From positions 1,488,001 through 1,552,000 of the forward strand of contig NZ_AP027149.1 in the NCBI RefSeq assembly GCF_027925445.1: a DNA stretch of 64,000 nucleotides, given 5' to 3'. Shown here in pieces: positions 33,954 to 42,851 of this stretch. This DNA comes from Methylocystis bryophila. Its GTDB lineage: Bacteria > Pseudomonadota > Alphaproteobacteria > Rhizobiales > Beijerinckiaceae. The number at the start of each line of letters is the position of its first letter. Position 1 is the first letter of the stretch. Below the pieces are notes generated by a model. It was not told the origin of the DNA. It did not search any database and was given only the letters and a program-made list of their open reading frames with translations. The position numbers and the translations under genes were made by a program.

Positions 33954-36605
33954 CTAGGAATCCGCCGGCTCCTTCACCCCCGCGGCGCTCGGCGTTCGGG
34001 AAGCCGGCGCGCGCGCCGTAGCTTGGCGCGGCGGCCCCATCAGTATGGGCTGGAACAGCACGGCGGCCACGAGCGTCGTCAGCAATGAGAGGCTCAATAG
34101 CTTGCCCATGCTCGAGGTCCCAGGGTGGTCCGACACCCACAGACTCGCGAAAGCCGTCGCCGTGGTCATGGCGCTAAAGAGCGCGGCGCGGGTCAGCGAG
34201 GAGGCGAGAAAGCTCGTTTCTCCCTGTCTCCAGGCCAAGACGTAATAGATCTTGAATGCGACGCCCACGCCGAGCAGCAGGGGCAGCGCGATGATGTTGG
34301 CAAAGTTGAGCTTGAGCCCGAAGAGCACCATCAGCTCCAGCGTGAGGACCGCGGCGAGCAGCAGAGGGACGATCGTGACCGCCATGTCGACGACCCTCCG
34401 CAGCGCGACGAGAAGGATCAGGCATATCGAGACGAGCGCAAGCGTCGCCCCCTGAATGAAGGCGCGCACGATGGTCCTCGCGGATTCCTGTATGAGGATC
34501 GGCCCGCCCGTGGCCTCGGGCGCAACGGAGAGCACGGCCGCCGTGAAGCGATCCAGCGTTTCATTGTCCTGCTTTTCGCCCTTGGGCCTGACCTCGACGC
34601 GCGCCTTGCCATCCTGCGTTGTCCACTCCCGGGCGAGGGTCGGCGGCAGCGTTCCGAGCGTGACACGCTGCGCCTGAAGGCTGGCGCGGATCTGATCGAG
34701 CCGGAGCTCTAGCCCGCCGAGCAGCGCCCTCTCGACCGCGATCCGGCGCGCCGGATCGGCCTCGGCGAGCGCGTTGAGGGACTTGGCGACTTGTGACGCC
34801 AGGGCTTCGCCCCGCGCTTGTCCGGACAGGGAAAGAAAATCTTCCGCGGCCTCCTTAAGCGCCTGGCGCGTCTCGTCCTCGCTCGGCGCGGGCTTGACGT
34901 CGGGCGCATTCAGCGTCGGCCCGAGCAGGGCTTGGGCATCCTCGATAATGGCGAGCTTTTTGTCCTGATCGTCCGGCACGAAGTCTTGCAGCGTCACCGT
35001 CTCCGCCACCTCGGGCAGCGCGCTCAGGCGGCGCGCCAGCGCATTCGCCTGGTCCAGCGAGGGAGCAAGAACATTGACCGCATTCGGCGTGGTCGCCGCG
35101 TCTTTCATCAGGTCCTTCAGCGTCGAGATCGACTCGGACGAGGTGTTGCGCAAGTTCAGGGGGTCGTAATCGAAATGCAGATTTAGGAAGAGCGGCGCTC
35201 CCGCAGCAACCGTCAGCGCGGCGAAAATCAGAATGGGTTTCCGATGACGCGCCATGAAGCGATCGACGGGGGCGAGCCAGTGAAATCCGATGGCTTTTGG
35301 TTCCGCTGGAGGCTTCAGCACCGTGAGGAGCGCGGGAAGCAGCGTGACGCTCGTCAGATAGGCGATGATCATGCCGGTTCCGGCGATGAGGCCAAGCTCC
35401 GAGACGCCGATGTACTGCGTCGGCAGAAAGGCGTAGAAGCCCGCGGCCGTCGCCGCCGCCGCGAGCAGGAGGGGCTTCGCTGTCGCCGCCGCCGTCGCAT
35501 CGAGAGCGGCGTCGAGATCGTCGTTTTCATGCCGTTCTCGCCGATAGCGCACGGCGAATTGAATGCCGAAATCCACGCCGATGCCGACGAAGAGAACGGC
35601 GAAGGCGACCGAGATCAGATTGAGGGCGCCCACCATCGCGAGCCCCAGGGCCGAGGTGATGGCGAGCCCCACGAAGAGCGAGGTCATCACAGCGAAAATC
35701 ATCCGGCCGGAGCGCAGGGCGAGCCAGAGAATGAGCAGCACGGCGGCCACGGTCAGCACGGAGTTGAGCGTCGCGCCCTCGGCGAGGCTGCCGAATTCCT
35801 CATCGGCTATGGCGACCGGGCCAGTCAGCCGGACGCTGACGCCGTTCTCCGGCGCGTAGCCCAGCTCGGTCGCGGTTTTGCGGATCGTTTCCGAAGCTGC
35901 GGCTCCCGGCTGCAGCGCATCGAAATCGAGCACGGGTCTCACGCGGATGAAGCGGCGCAGCTCCCGAGCCTGCGAGGGTGTCCCCGTCATCAGCTCGCTC
36001 CAGGAGAATGCGGCCGGACGGCCCGCGAGCAGCGTGTCGATCGCCGAAGACAGGCTGGAGACGGGCGTCGCGAAATCATCGAGCTGGATCATGTCGCGCC
36101 TCGCGCCCTCGGGCACGAAGCGTAGAGCGCCGGCGAGCCCCCGCAGGGTCGGGTCCGAGGCAAGCGCGCCCAAAAACGGCTGGGCGCGAATGATTTGATC
36201 GGTCAGACGCCGCAGCTCGTCCACTGTCAGGAAGAGCAGGCCATTTTGCTTGAAGAAGGAAGGCGCCCCGAGTTCCTCAACCTCCTGGAAGCGGCCCTGC
36301 GTCTTGGCGAGCGCAGCCGCCAACCGCCCCGCAGCGCTCTCGGCGAGCTCGGGCGTCGCGCCGTCGACCACGACCAACAGAGTTTTGTCCTGTTGGGGGA
36401 AGGCCGCATCGAAAGCGATCTCGTGCTGCCGCCAGGGCAATTTTGACGAGATGAGCTGATCGGTGTCGGTGTTGATCGCGATGTTTTGATAGGCGTAGCT
36501 TCCGGCGAGCAGAGCGACGAGCAGCGAAACGACGATCGTGAGATAGGGTCTGCGGCGGCAGGCGCCGACGAGCGCGACGATTGCGGATTCTGTAGACTGG
36601 AGCAT
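33954..36605 (-). CDS. hpnN: Hopanoid RND transporter HpnN
   Basis: The 883-aa MMPL/RND-superfamily protein has a transmembrane helix at about 20-38, a periplasmic porter domain, a block of five helices (about 270-420), a second porter domain, and a final helix block (about 735-870). The order matches HpnN, which moves hopanoids from the inner to the outer membrane. Spacing of 299 bp (two repeats) separates it from hpnI, and it precedes hpnI in transcription order. The C-terminal about 30 residues (TARAPASRTPSAAGV..) are low-complexity. Confidence 0.9.
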   Translation of the reverse strand: MLQSTESAIVALVGACRRRPYLTIVVSLLVALLAGSYAYQNIAINTDTDQLISSKLPWRQHEIAFDAAFPQQDKTLLVVVDGATPELAESAAGRLAAALAKTQGRFQEVEELGAPSFFKQNGLLFLTVDELRRLTDQIIRAQPFLGALASDPTLRGLAGALRFVPEGARRDMIQLDDFATPVSSLSSAIDTLLAGRPAAFSWSELMTGTPSQARELRRFIRVRPVLDFDALQPGAAASETIRKTATELGYAPENGVSVRLTGPVAIADEEFGSLAEGATLNSVLTVAAVLLILWLALRSGRMIFAVMTSLFVGLAITSALGLAMVGALNLISVAFAVLFVGIGVDFGIQFAVRYRRERHENDDLDAALDATAAATAKPLLLAAAATAAGFYAFLPTQYIGVSELGLIAGTGMIIAYLTSVTLLPALLTVLKPPAEPKAIGFHWLAPVDRFMARHRKPILIFAALTVAAGAPLFLNLHFDYDPLNLRNTSSESISTLKDLMKDAATTPNAVNVLAPSLDQANALARRLSALPEVAETVTLQDFVPDDQDKKLAIIEDAQALLGPTLNAPDVKPAPSEDETRQALKEAAEDFLSLSGQARGEALASQVAKSLNALAEADPARRIAVERALLGGLELRLDQIRASLQAQRVTLGTLPPTLAREWTTQDGKARVEVRPKGEKQDNETLDRFTAAVLSVAPEATGGPILIQESARTIVRAFIQGATLALVSICLILLVALRRVVDMAVTIVPLLLAAVLTLELMVLFGLKLNFANIIALPLLLGVGVAFKIYYVLAWRQGETSFLASSLTRAALFSAMTTATAFASLWVSDHPGTSSMGKLLSLSLLTTLVAAVLFQPILMGPPRQATARAPASRTPSAAGVKEPADS

Positions 36606-36804
36606 GTCTCTCCGTTTCGCGTTTCGATGGCCGCTGCGGCGTCAGTCCTGCGTCGGCTTGGGTCCAGCAGCGCATTGTGGGCGCCATCGCGCCTTTTCTG
36701 CGGTGGCCAAGGCGAACAGTTAAGTTCTAGCTTTTCTTCATCCATCGCGCTGGCGCGGCCGTTTTGACCTCGGCGCGCTAGGGGGAATCGGGTAGCATCC
36801 GCTC

Positions 36805-37281
36805 GTGGAACCGGGACAGAAAATTATCGGCTCGTTCAAGCCAATGGGCGCCTTCGCCGCGACGCTCGGCAAAGAGTCCTTCGCGCCCGTCGTGCAGGTC
36901 AGCTTGGGCAATGATCCCCGATGGCGCGTTGGCGATCAATTCATGCCGGACGTGATTGAGCGCGGCTTGTCGGCGATCATAGACACCGGATCGGATGTGA
37001 CGCGTATCGATATAAGATTGGCGAATAAGTTCCATTTAAAGAGCGTCGGAGATATTACGTCTAACTTTACGGGAATTCCAGCCTCAACTGCCGTTTATGC
37101 GGCGCAATTGATTTTCGAGGAGCAGAGGTTCGTCCTAGGAGGAGAGTTTTCGGCCGCGAATTTTAGGGATGGCGGTTACTATCATGATATAATCTTAGGA
37201 TGGGACGTGCTTCATTATTTCGATATGCATCTAAATTCAAAGCTGGGCATTGTCGCGCTTACGTTCCTTGGCCCTTCGTAG
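36805..37281 (+). CDS. Retropepsin-like aspartic protease domain protein, 158 aa
   Basis: The GTG-started protein has the pepsin-family active-site loop AIIDTGSDVTRID (Asp near residue 60) and a matching IILGWDVLHYF hydrophobic-Gly motif near residue 129. This single-lobe layout is that of retropepsins, which dimerise to make the active site. There is no signal peptide or transmembrane helix. The second half is visibly AT-richer than its neighbours, so transfer is possible. An ATG at 36844 could be the start. It is divergent from hpnN, 199 bp apart. Confidence 0.7.
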   Translation: MEPGQKIIGSFKPMGAFAATLGKESFAPVVQVSLGNDPRWRVGDQFMPDVIERGLSAIIDTGSDVTRIDIRLANKFHLKSVGDITSNFTGIPASTAVYAAQLIFEEQRFVLGGEFSAANFRDGGYYHDIILGWDVLHYFDMHLNSKLGIVALTFLGPS

Positions 37282-37420
37282 CAGGCCAGCAAGTCTTCCA
37301 CAGGTCCTTTTTTACCACGAGCTCGATCGAGGTGACACGGTCTTGGCGAGGCAGCGCCTTTCCCAGCGTCGCCAAGACAAAAGTCCCTAACGCGGAACGC
37401 AGCATCGTTCTTCGCTTCAT
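37259..37420 (-). CDS. Possible small ORF, 53 aa
   Basis: The frame on the minus strand reads MKRRTMLRSALGTFVLATLG and on to VVKKDLWKTCWPATKGQGT. The twin-arginine-like start followed by a hydrophobic stretch could be a signal peptide, but the remainder is very short. CGGAG lies 11 bases upstream of the ATG. It overlaps the end of the retropepsin gene by 23 bp, and a perfect 10-bp inverted repeat (37340-37349 and 37369-37378) lies within it, so this may be untranslated sequence with a hairpin instead. Apart from this, 37282-37603 holds no gene. Confidence 0.25.
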   Translation of the reverse strand: MKRRTMLRSALGTFVLATLGKALPRQDRVTSIELVVKKDLWKTCWPATKGQGT

Positions 37421-37603
37421 GATCGACTTCGCTCCGGAACTGCATCCTGGCAGGTTTGTGGCGGCGCCCTGGCGGGTTGCGCTTCATGTAAGCTGCTCTC
37501 TCCTCTTTGCACGAACTGAATCCAAATCGGGCCTCGGGAAACACGCCGACGCAATAGGAGCCCGTCCCCCACTCGAGGCGCGCGAACATAGGCTTGCTAA
37601 AAT

Positions 37604-37617
37604 AGACGACCGGTCAT
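37604..37617 (+). promoter_or_regulatory. Operator copy 1 upstream of the TetR gene
   Basis: AGACGACCGGTCAT, with a GACCGGTC palindromic core, lies 11 bp before the TetR start codon. The identical 14-mer lies before mtoX at 38240. Identity at both promoters indicates that TetR regulates itself and mtoX; this is inference. Confidence 0.75.
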
Positions 37618-37628
37618 ATTGTTTGAGC

Positions 37629-38222
37629 ATGAGCCGACGCAACGCCAATGAGCTGAAGGGAAAGCTGCTGGACGAGGGGGTCGCCCTTCTGATGGGCCGC
37701 GGTTATCACGGCTCCGGCCTGCAGGAGCTGGTGCAGAAGGTCGGCGTGCCGAAAGGCTCCTTCTACAATTACTTCGACAGCAAGGACGCCTTTGGCGCCG
37801 AGGTTGTCGGGCATTATCTCGAGCCCTTCATCCGCCAGCTCGACGGCTATCTCCAACGCTCCGATCTGAGCGCGAAAGCCGCGTTGCGCGCCTATTTCGA
37901 CGAGCTGATCGCGGAACTGGAGCGCCGCGATTTTCAGGGCGGCTGCCTTCTGGGCAATCTGATCGGCGAGATCGGCGAGCAGAGCGGCTTATGCCAGGAC
38001 GCCTTGCGCGCCGCCGTGCATCGCTATCGCGACAAATTGCGCGAGGCGCTGGCGCGCGGCCAGCGGGAGGGAGATTTTCGCACCGACAGGGACGCCAGCG
38101 CGATGGCCGACTTTCTTCTCGACGCCTGGCAGGGCGTGCTGCTGCGCATGAAGATCGAGCGTTCGGTCCGCCCCCTGCTTCAATGTCGAGACATGCTGCT
38201 CGACGATCTCTTCAAAGGCTGA
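37629..38222 (+). CDS. TetR-family transcriptional regulator of the mtoX operon
   Basis: The 197-aa protein has an N-terminal helix-turn-helix (about 10-55: GRGYHGSGLQELVQKVGVPK then GSFYNYFDSKDAF) followed by a helical ligand-binding domain with a GGCLLGNL motif and Cys residues. It belongs to the AcuR/NemR-like group, where sensors of reactive small molecules are found. The start is the ATG at 37629; a longer frame from 37200 is not coding-like. The gene is 80 bp before mtoX on the same strand, with the same operator before each gene. The effector may be methanethiol, sulfide, hydrogen peroxide or formaldehyde. Confidence 0.88.
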   Translation: MSRRNANELKGKLLDEGVALLMGRGYHGSGLQELVQKVGVPKGSFYNYFDSKDAFGAEVVGHYLEPFIRQLDGYLQRSDLSAKAALRAYFDELIAELERRDFQGGCLLGNLIGEIGEQSGLCQDALRAAVHRYRDKLREALARGQREGDFRTDRDASAMADFLLDAWQGVLLRMKIERSVRPLLQCRDMLLDDLFKG

Positions 38223-38239
38223 TTTTCGGCCCAAAAATA

Positions 38240-38253
38240 AGACGACCGGTCAT
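38240..38253 (+). promoter_or_regulatory. Operator copy 2 upstream of mtoX
   Basis: This is the same AGACGACCGGTCAT as at 37604-37617, also preceded by AAAAT-type sequence, and lies 49 bp before the mtoX start codon. Confidence 0.75.
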
Positions 38254-38302
38254 CTGATCTGACAAGAACACCAAACATGCGGCCTCAAAGGGAGAGAAAA
38301 AT

Positions 38303-39607
38303 ATGACCAGCAACATCATCCTCCAACGACGTGGGCGGGCCGCGCTCGCCGCGCTGCTGTGCGCAACGGCGCTTTCATTGTCCCCCTCGCGCGCGGACGA
38401 GACCTGCAACTCGCCCTTCATGACCGGCCTGATTAAGGGGCAGGAGCAATATCTCCACGTCTGGACGCTCGGCGAGAAAGGCGTCGGCGACGAGTCCGAC
38501 AAGCTCGTCACGATCGACGTCATTCCGGACTCGAAGACCTACGGCAAGGTGATCCACGCGCTTTCGGTCGGCGGCCGGGGCGAGGCGCATCACATGGGCT
38601 TCACCGACGATCGCAAATATCTTTGGGCCGGTCGGCTCGACGACAACAAGATCTTCATCTTCGACGTCGGGACGGACCCTTCCACGCCGAAGCTCGTCAA
38701 GACGATCGACAATCTCGCGGAGAAGACCGGCTTCGTCGGTCCCCACACCTTCTATGCCCTCCCAGGCCGCGTGCTTGTGCAGGCGCTGTCGAACAAGCAG
38801 GATCACGGCGGCCGCACGGGGCTCATCACCTTCAACAACGCGGGCGAGATCATCGCGACGACGCCCATGCCGCTCGACAATGGCGGCGACGGCTATGGCT
38901 ATGACATTGCGATCAATCCGGCCGAGAATCTCATGCTTACGTCGAGCTTCACCGGCTGGACCAATTACATGATGGACGTGGGCCAATTGCTTCAAGACAG
39001 CGCCGCGATGAAGAATTTCGGCGCGACCATGGTGCTGTGGGACCTGAAGGCGATGAAGCCCAAAGAGGTCTTCTCCGTGCCCGGCGCGCCGCTCGAGATC
39101 CGTTGGTCGCTCGCGCCGGGCGCCAACTGGGCCGTGACCGCCACGGCGCTGACCTCCAAGCTCTATCTCGTGAAGCAGGACGAGCAGAAGCAATGGGGCG
39201 CGAAAGCGGTCGCCGACATCGGTGATCCCGCGGCTATTCCGCTGCCAGTCGACATTTCGATCGCAGCAGACGGGAAATCGCTCTGGGTGAACACCTTTTC
39301 CGATGGAACGTCGCGTCTCTTCGATCTGAGCAACCCCGAGGCGCCGAAGCAGATCTATGCGAAAAAGATCGGGTCGCAGGTCAATATGGTCTCGCAAAGC
39401 TGGGACGGCAAACGCGTCTATTACACGACCTCGCTGCTCGCCAATTGGGACAAGAAGGGCGGCGACAACGAGCAGTTTTTGAAGGGTTACGCCTGGGACG
39501 GCAAGGAGCTGAAAGAATCCTTCGCCATCGACTTCCACAAGGAGGGGCTCGGCCGCGCCCATCACATGAAGTTCACCGCGGCGGCGCCGAAGGCCCAAGT
39601 CCAGTGA
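38303..39607 (+). CDS. mtoX: Methanethiol oxidase (SBP56 family)
   Basis: The 434-aa protein is exported (signal peptide to about residue 32, SPSRADE) and matches the selenium-binding-protein-56 family: early CNSPFMTGLIKG, GRGEAHHMGF, KTGFVGPHTFYALPG, and a C-terminal GLGRAHHMKF. SBP56 of methylotrophs was shown to be a copper-dependent methanethiol oxidase producing formaldehyde, hydrogen sulfide and hydrogen peroxide in the periplasm. The start follows GGGAGAGAAAAAT. It overlaps the SCO gene by 4 bp and leads the mtoX-sco-mauG operon, a gene order known from Hyphomicrobium-type operons. Confidence 0.93.
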   Translation: MTSNIILQRRGRAALAALLCATALSLSPSRADETCNSPFMTGLIKGQEQYLHVWTLGEKGVGDESDKLVTIDVIPDSKTYGKVIHALSVGGRGEAHHMGFTDDRKYLWAGRLDDNKIFIFDVGTDPSTPKLVKTIDNLAEKTGFVGPHTFYALPGRVLVQALSNKQDHGGRTGLITFNNAGEIIATTPMPLDNGGDGYGYDIAINPAENLMLTSSFTGWTNYMMDVGQLLQDSAAMKNFGATMVLWDLKAMKPKEVFSVPGAPLEIRWSLAPGANWAVTATALTSKLYLVKQDEQKQWGAKAVADIGDPAAIPLPVDISIAADGKSLWVNTFSDGTSRLFDLSNPEAPKQIYAKKIGSQVNMVSQSWDGKRVYYTTSLLANWDKKGGDNEQFLKGYAWDGKELKESFAIDFHKEGLGRAHHMKFTAAAPKAQVQ

Positions 39608-40281
39608 GCTGGCGAGCTTCGCCGCCACTTGCTCTCGCGGCGGCGATCGCGCTGGCGCTCGTCACCGCGAAGCGGGCGTCGGCGGCGGAGCTTCCCGCGC
39701 CCGGGACCTATGCTTTGCAGCATATCCAGCATGCGCCGGATGTGGAGCTCGTCGACGCTGCGGCTCGGCCTCTGCGCCTATCGGGCGTCACCGGCGGCGC
39801 AGTGACGGCCCTCGCTTTCTTCTATTCCCATTGCGAGGACCCGACCGGCTGTCCCGTCGCCTGGTCGACCTTCGAGGCGGCGCGCAGAGAGGCGAGCAGC
39901 GATCCGTTGCTGAAGAGCCGGCTGCGCCTCGTCTTCGTCTCGCTCGATCCTGCGCGGGACACCCCCTCGGTGTTGAAGCTGCTTGAGGATTCCAAACGCT
40001 CGGACACAGAGATTCCGTGGCGCTTCCTGACCGCGCCCTCACGCAGCGCCCTCGCGCCGCTCTTGCAAGCCATGGGGCAGGACGTCGCTGTCGACGTCGA
40101 CTCCAAGGGCGCAAGGACCGGCGCGCTCAATCATATGCTCAAGGTCTTCTTGATCGATCCCGAGGGCTGGACGCGCGAAATCTACACGGTGGCTTTCTTG
40201 ACGCCGGAGAATCTGTTGAACGATGCGCGCACGCTGGCGCTCGAATTTCCGGGCGCCGACAACGGCTCGAAGGCGCGTTGA
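39604..40281 (+). CDS. SCO1/SenC-family copper-transfer protein
   Basis: The 225-aa protein (GTG start inside the mtoX stop) has a signal peptide (cut near RASAAE) and a thioredoxin-like SCO fold with the metal motif SHCEDPTGCPVAW (Cys77, Cys83) and the conserved His177 in LNHMLKVFLID. SCO proteins load copper on oxidases. The Cys pair is spaced by five residues and not three as in classic SCO (CxxxC). In mtoX operons the SCO protein presumably supplies the copper centre of MtoX; that is inference. Confidence 0.88.
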   Translation: MSWRASPPLALAAAIALALVTAKRASAAELPAPGTYALQHIQHAPDVELVDAAARPLRLSGVTGGAVTALAFFYSHCEDPTGCPVAWSTFEAARREASSDPLLKSRLRLVFVSLDPARDTPSVLKLLEDSKRSDTEIPWRFLTAPSRSALAPLLQAMGQDVAVDVDSKGARTGALNHMLKVFLIDPEGWTREIYTVAFLTPENLLNDARTLALEFPGADNGSKAR

Positions 40282-40282
40282 C

Positions 40283-41347
40283 ATGCTGCGCGCCTTCGTC
40301 CTCCTGGCACTCGGCTTATCGGCGCTGCTGAGCGCCGTCGGCGTCCGCGCCGAGGAGATAGCTTCACCGCTTGGTCTGCCGCCGGTTCCCGCAGCAATCA
40401 CCGGCACGCCGCTGATGCGCAGCCTTGGCGAGAAGCTCTTTTTCGATCGCAGCCTCTCGGCCAACGGCACATTGTCCTGCGCGATGTGCCACATACCCGC
40501 GCAGGGCTACGCCTCCAATCAAAGCGCTCTGTCGATCGGCATGGAGGGGCGGACGCTCCGGCGCAACGCCCCTTCACTCTACAACGTCGTCTTCAAGATA
40601 TTTCTTTTTCACGACGGACGCGAGATTGATCTCGCCGCCCAGATTTGGGGCCCATTGCTGACGCCGGACGAGATGGGAAACACGGGCATAGGCCCGTTGT
40701 TGGCGCGGCTCGCGCAGGACAAGGAATACGGCCCGGCCTTCCGCGCGGCTTTTCCCGCCGAGGGCGTGACGATGGCGACGCTCGGGCGCGCCATTGCCGC
40801 ATTTGAGGCGAGCTTGCTCGCAGGCGACAGTCGGTTCGACCGCGCGCTCTATGGCGGCGATCGCGCGGCGCTCACCGATCAGGAATGGCGCGGCTACGAG
40901 ATCTTCGTCGCGAAGGCCGGCTGCGCCGCCTGCCATGAGATCGGCGCGACCAGCGCGCTCTTCACCGATCAGTCATGGCACGACACGGGCGTCGCTTTCC
41001 GTTCCCGCAAAGAAGAAACGACCCGCGTCGAGCTGGCGCCTGGGGTGACGACCTCAGTGCGCCTTTCGGCCTTCGGTCTCGGCCGCCCCGATCCGCGAAG
41101 CGATCTCGGCCGATTCGAGATCACGAAGAATCCCTCTGACCGCTGGGCTTTCACGACACCCTCGCTGCGCGGGGTGAAGGACACATGGCCTTACATGCAC
41201 GATGGAAGCTTCGCGACGCTGGAAGAGGTCGTCGGCTTTTACGACTCGGGCGGCCGCGCGAACCCAAATCTCGATCCGCGTCTCAAGCCCCTCGGCCTCA
41301 CCGACGACGAGAGAGCCGCGCTCATCGCCTTTCTGAAAACCCTTTAA
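40283..41347 (+). CDS. Di-haem cytochrome c peroxidase/MauG-like protein
   Basis: The 354-aa exported protein (signal peptide, cut near GVRAEE) has two haem c motifs, CAMCH (66-70) and CAACH (214-218), and the MauG/CcpA fold (LMRSLGEKLFFDRSLS, RRNAPSLYN, TPSLRGVKDTWPYMHDG). It follows the SCO gene directly (1-bp gap). In mtoX operons this MauG-like protein may mature MtoX post-translationally or remove hydrogen peroxide that MtoX produces. Repeat A follows. Confidence 0.92.
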   Translation: MLRAFVLLALGLSALLSAVGVRAEEIASPLGLPPVPAAITGTPLMRSLGEKLFFDRSLSANGTLSCAMCHIPAQGYASNQSALSIGMEGRTLRRNAPSLYNVVFKIFLFHDGREIDLAAQIWGPLLTPDEMGNTGIGPLLARLAQDKEYGPAFRAAFPAEGVTMATLGRAIAAFEASLLAGDSRFDRALYGGDRAALTDQEWRGYEIFVAKAGCAACHEIGATSALFTDQSWHDTGVAFRSRKEETTRVELAPGVTTSVRLSAFGLGRPDPRSDLGRFEITKNPSDRWAFTTPSLRGVKDTWPYMHDGSFATLEEVVGFYDSGGRANPNLDPRLKPLGLTDDERAALIAFLKTL

Positions 41348-41393
41348 GCTCGCCGCGGCTCGGCGTCCCAGCGGAAGCTGCGCCTCAGACCGC

Positions 41394-41509
41394 TAGCGCG
41401 TTTACCGCTCGAACGGAATCGTTCGAGCGATAAGGAATCGCGCCAAGTCAAAAAGATGGAGCATGTCATGACCGGAAAACCGCTTCGCACTTTTCCGGGA
41501 CATGCTCTA
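41394..41509. repeat. Inverted complete repeat A (116 bp)
   Basis: Reads TAGCGCGTTTACCGCTCGAA to CATGCTCTA, the reverse complement of the 10043-10159 unit. It lies between the MauG-like gene and the converging polymerase gene, and the last 15 codons plus the stop of that gene (41466-41509) lie inside it. Confidence 0.9.
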
Positions 41510-42851
41510 AGTCCTCAACGAACTCTCGTCCTTCGGCCTGATCCGCCGGCGGGGGATTGAATCGGCGGCGCAAAGGATTGAAGAAGCGCCGGCGCATGGC
41601 GACGCCGATGACGATGAGGCCCGGCCAGAAGAGATAGGACAGAATCTCCAGGTTCTCTCCGAAAGTATAGAAGGTGATGATGATCATGACGCCGAGCGCG
41701 CAGCGCGCGACTCGATCGGCCTGAGCTTTGGCGAGAAGCTCCAGCATGGTCCAGGCAAGCGGAATCGCCAAGGCCATGAAGCCCACGATCCCTTTCACGA
41801 AGAGCAATCCGTACCAGGAATGATGCGAGCCGATGGGCATATGCTCGACGAGATGCGGGCCTCTCTCGACAACGCCATGTCCAAAGATCGGCGCCTCGCT
41901 CTCCCAACGTTGCAGCGCTATCGATCGCAAAATGGCGCGCACCCTCGATGACGCCGCGCGCGCCTGGGTGAACTTTTGAGAGAAGTCCTCGACGAGCGAC
42001 AGGATCGGTGTTGCAAGCAGGAAGCCGAGCGTCGAGAGCAGCGAGGCGGCCCCCAACATCAAGGGGCGCGTGAGGTTGCAGAGTATCGTGAGAAGCACGA
42101 CGACGCCCGGAATTGCGACCAGCGCCAAACGCGACTGCGACAAGACGGAGATCACGATGCAGGACGCGACGCCAACCCACTTCCAGAAGCGAGAGCGATC
42201 ATAAAGGGCGAAGACGAAGGAGATATTTGCAATGAACGCCGCCGCCGGCGACCATGGCGCGAAAAAGCTCCAGCGCAAATTGCCGTTTGTCTCGTCGATC
42301 GAATAAAGCTCCACCCGGAAAAATTCCGGCCCCGGTCCGCCAACGATCTGCAGCGGCGAAGTGTAGAGCGGATGAGGCAGGTGCGCCAGAGCGGCTCCAA
42401 TGAAGACGGGCGTGAGAGCCAGCGTTTGCAAGGCGAGCTTGTTGGTGGCGCGGTAGACGATCTCCGCGCGGATCGGCAACATCGCGCCGATCCAAGGAAA
42501 GACCGCCATGAGCGCCCAGCCTTTCGCCCAGCCGATCGAGGATTTGAGCAAGGAGCCAAAGCCGAGCTCGAAGTTGATATGCGCTGCGACGAGCGCAAAG
42601 AGCATCGCCGCCATGGACACCCACCAGACGACGACTCCCAAAGGGACGCTGGGCGGACGATCGCAGGGATGCGACGAGACGCCGACATAGCGGGCGAGAG
42701 CGACAAAGGCGAGATACCAGCCGACGACCGGCGCGACGATGTAGAGAGCGCCGAGCGCCCAGAAGCCCCATGTCCAGAGGATCGTATAGTAGATTATGCT
42801 CTCTTCGCGAGTTTCTGGACGAAGGATTGGCGCAGCCATGCGAGGGTCCAT
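41466..42851 (-). CDS. O-antigen ligase/polymerase family membrane protein
   Basis: The 461-aa protein has 10-12 hydrophobic helices and the O-antigen-ligase pattern around a periplasmic loop (RSIALQRWESEAPIFGHGVV, MPIGSHHSWYGLLFVKGIVG). It either polymerises or ligates polysaccharide repeats; next to Wzz and Wza the polymerase role (Wzy) fits better. Its start overlaps the end of the Wzz gene by 58 bp (Met5 is an alternative). The last 15 residues (LEHVPEKCEAVFRS) are encoded by repeat A and are not part of the family fold. Confidence 0.8.
   Translation of the reverse strand: MDPRMAAPILRPETREESIIYYTILWTWGFWALGALYIVAPVVGWYLAFVALARYVGVSSHPCDRPPSVPLGVVVWWVSMAAMLFALVAAHINFELGFGSLLKSSIGWAKGWALMAVFPWIGAMLPIRAEIVYRATNKLALQTLALTPVFIGAALAHLPHPLYTSPLQIVGGPGPEFFRVELYSIDETNGNLRWSFFAPWSPAAAFIANISFVFALYDRSRFWKWVGVASCIVISVLSQSRLALVAIPGVVVLLTILCNLTRPLMLGAASLLSTLGFLLATPILSLVEDFSQKFTQARAASSRVRAILRSIALQRWESEAPIFGHGVVERGPHLVEHMPIGSHHSWYGLLFVKGIVGFMALAIPLAWTMLELLAKAQADRVARCALGVMIIITFYTFGENLEILSYLFWPGLIVIGVAMRRRFFNPLRRRFNPPPADQAEGREFVEDLEHVPEKCEAVFRS

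Noticed and set aside
37340..37378. Inverted repeat as a terminator of the retropepsin gene
   Set aside because: Perfect 10-bp stem but a 19-base loop and no T-run; possible structure only.
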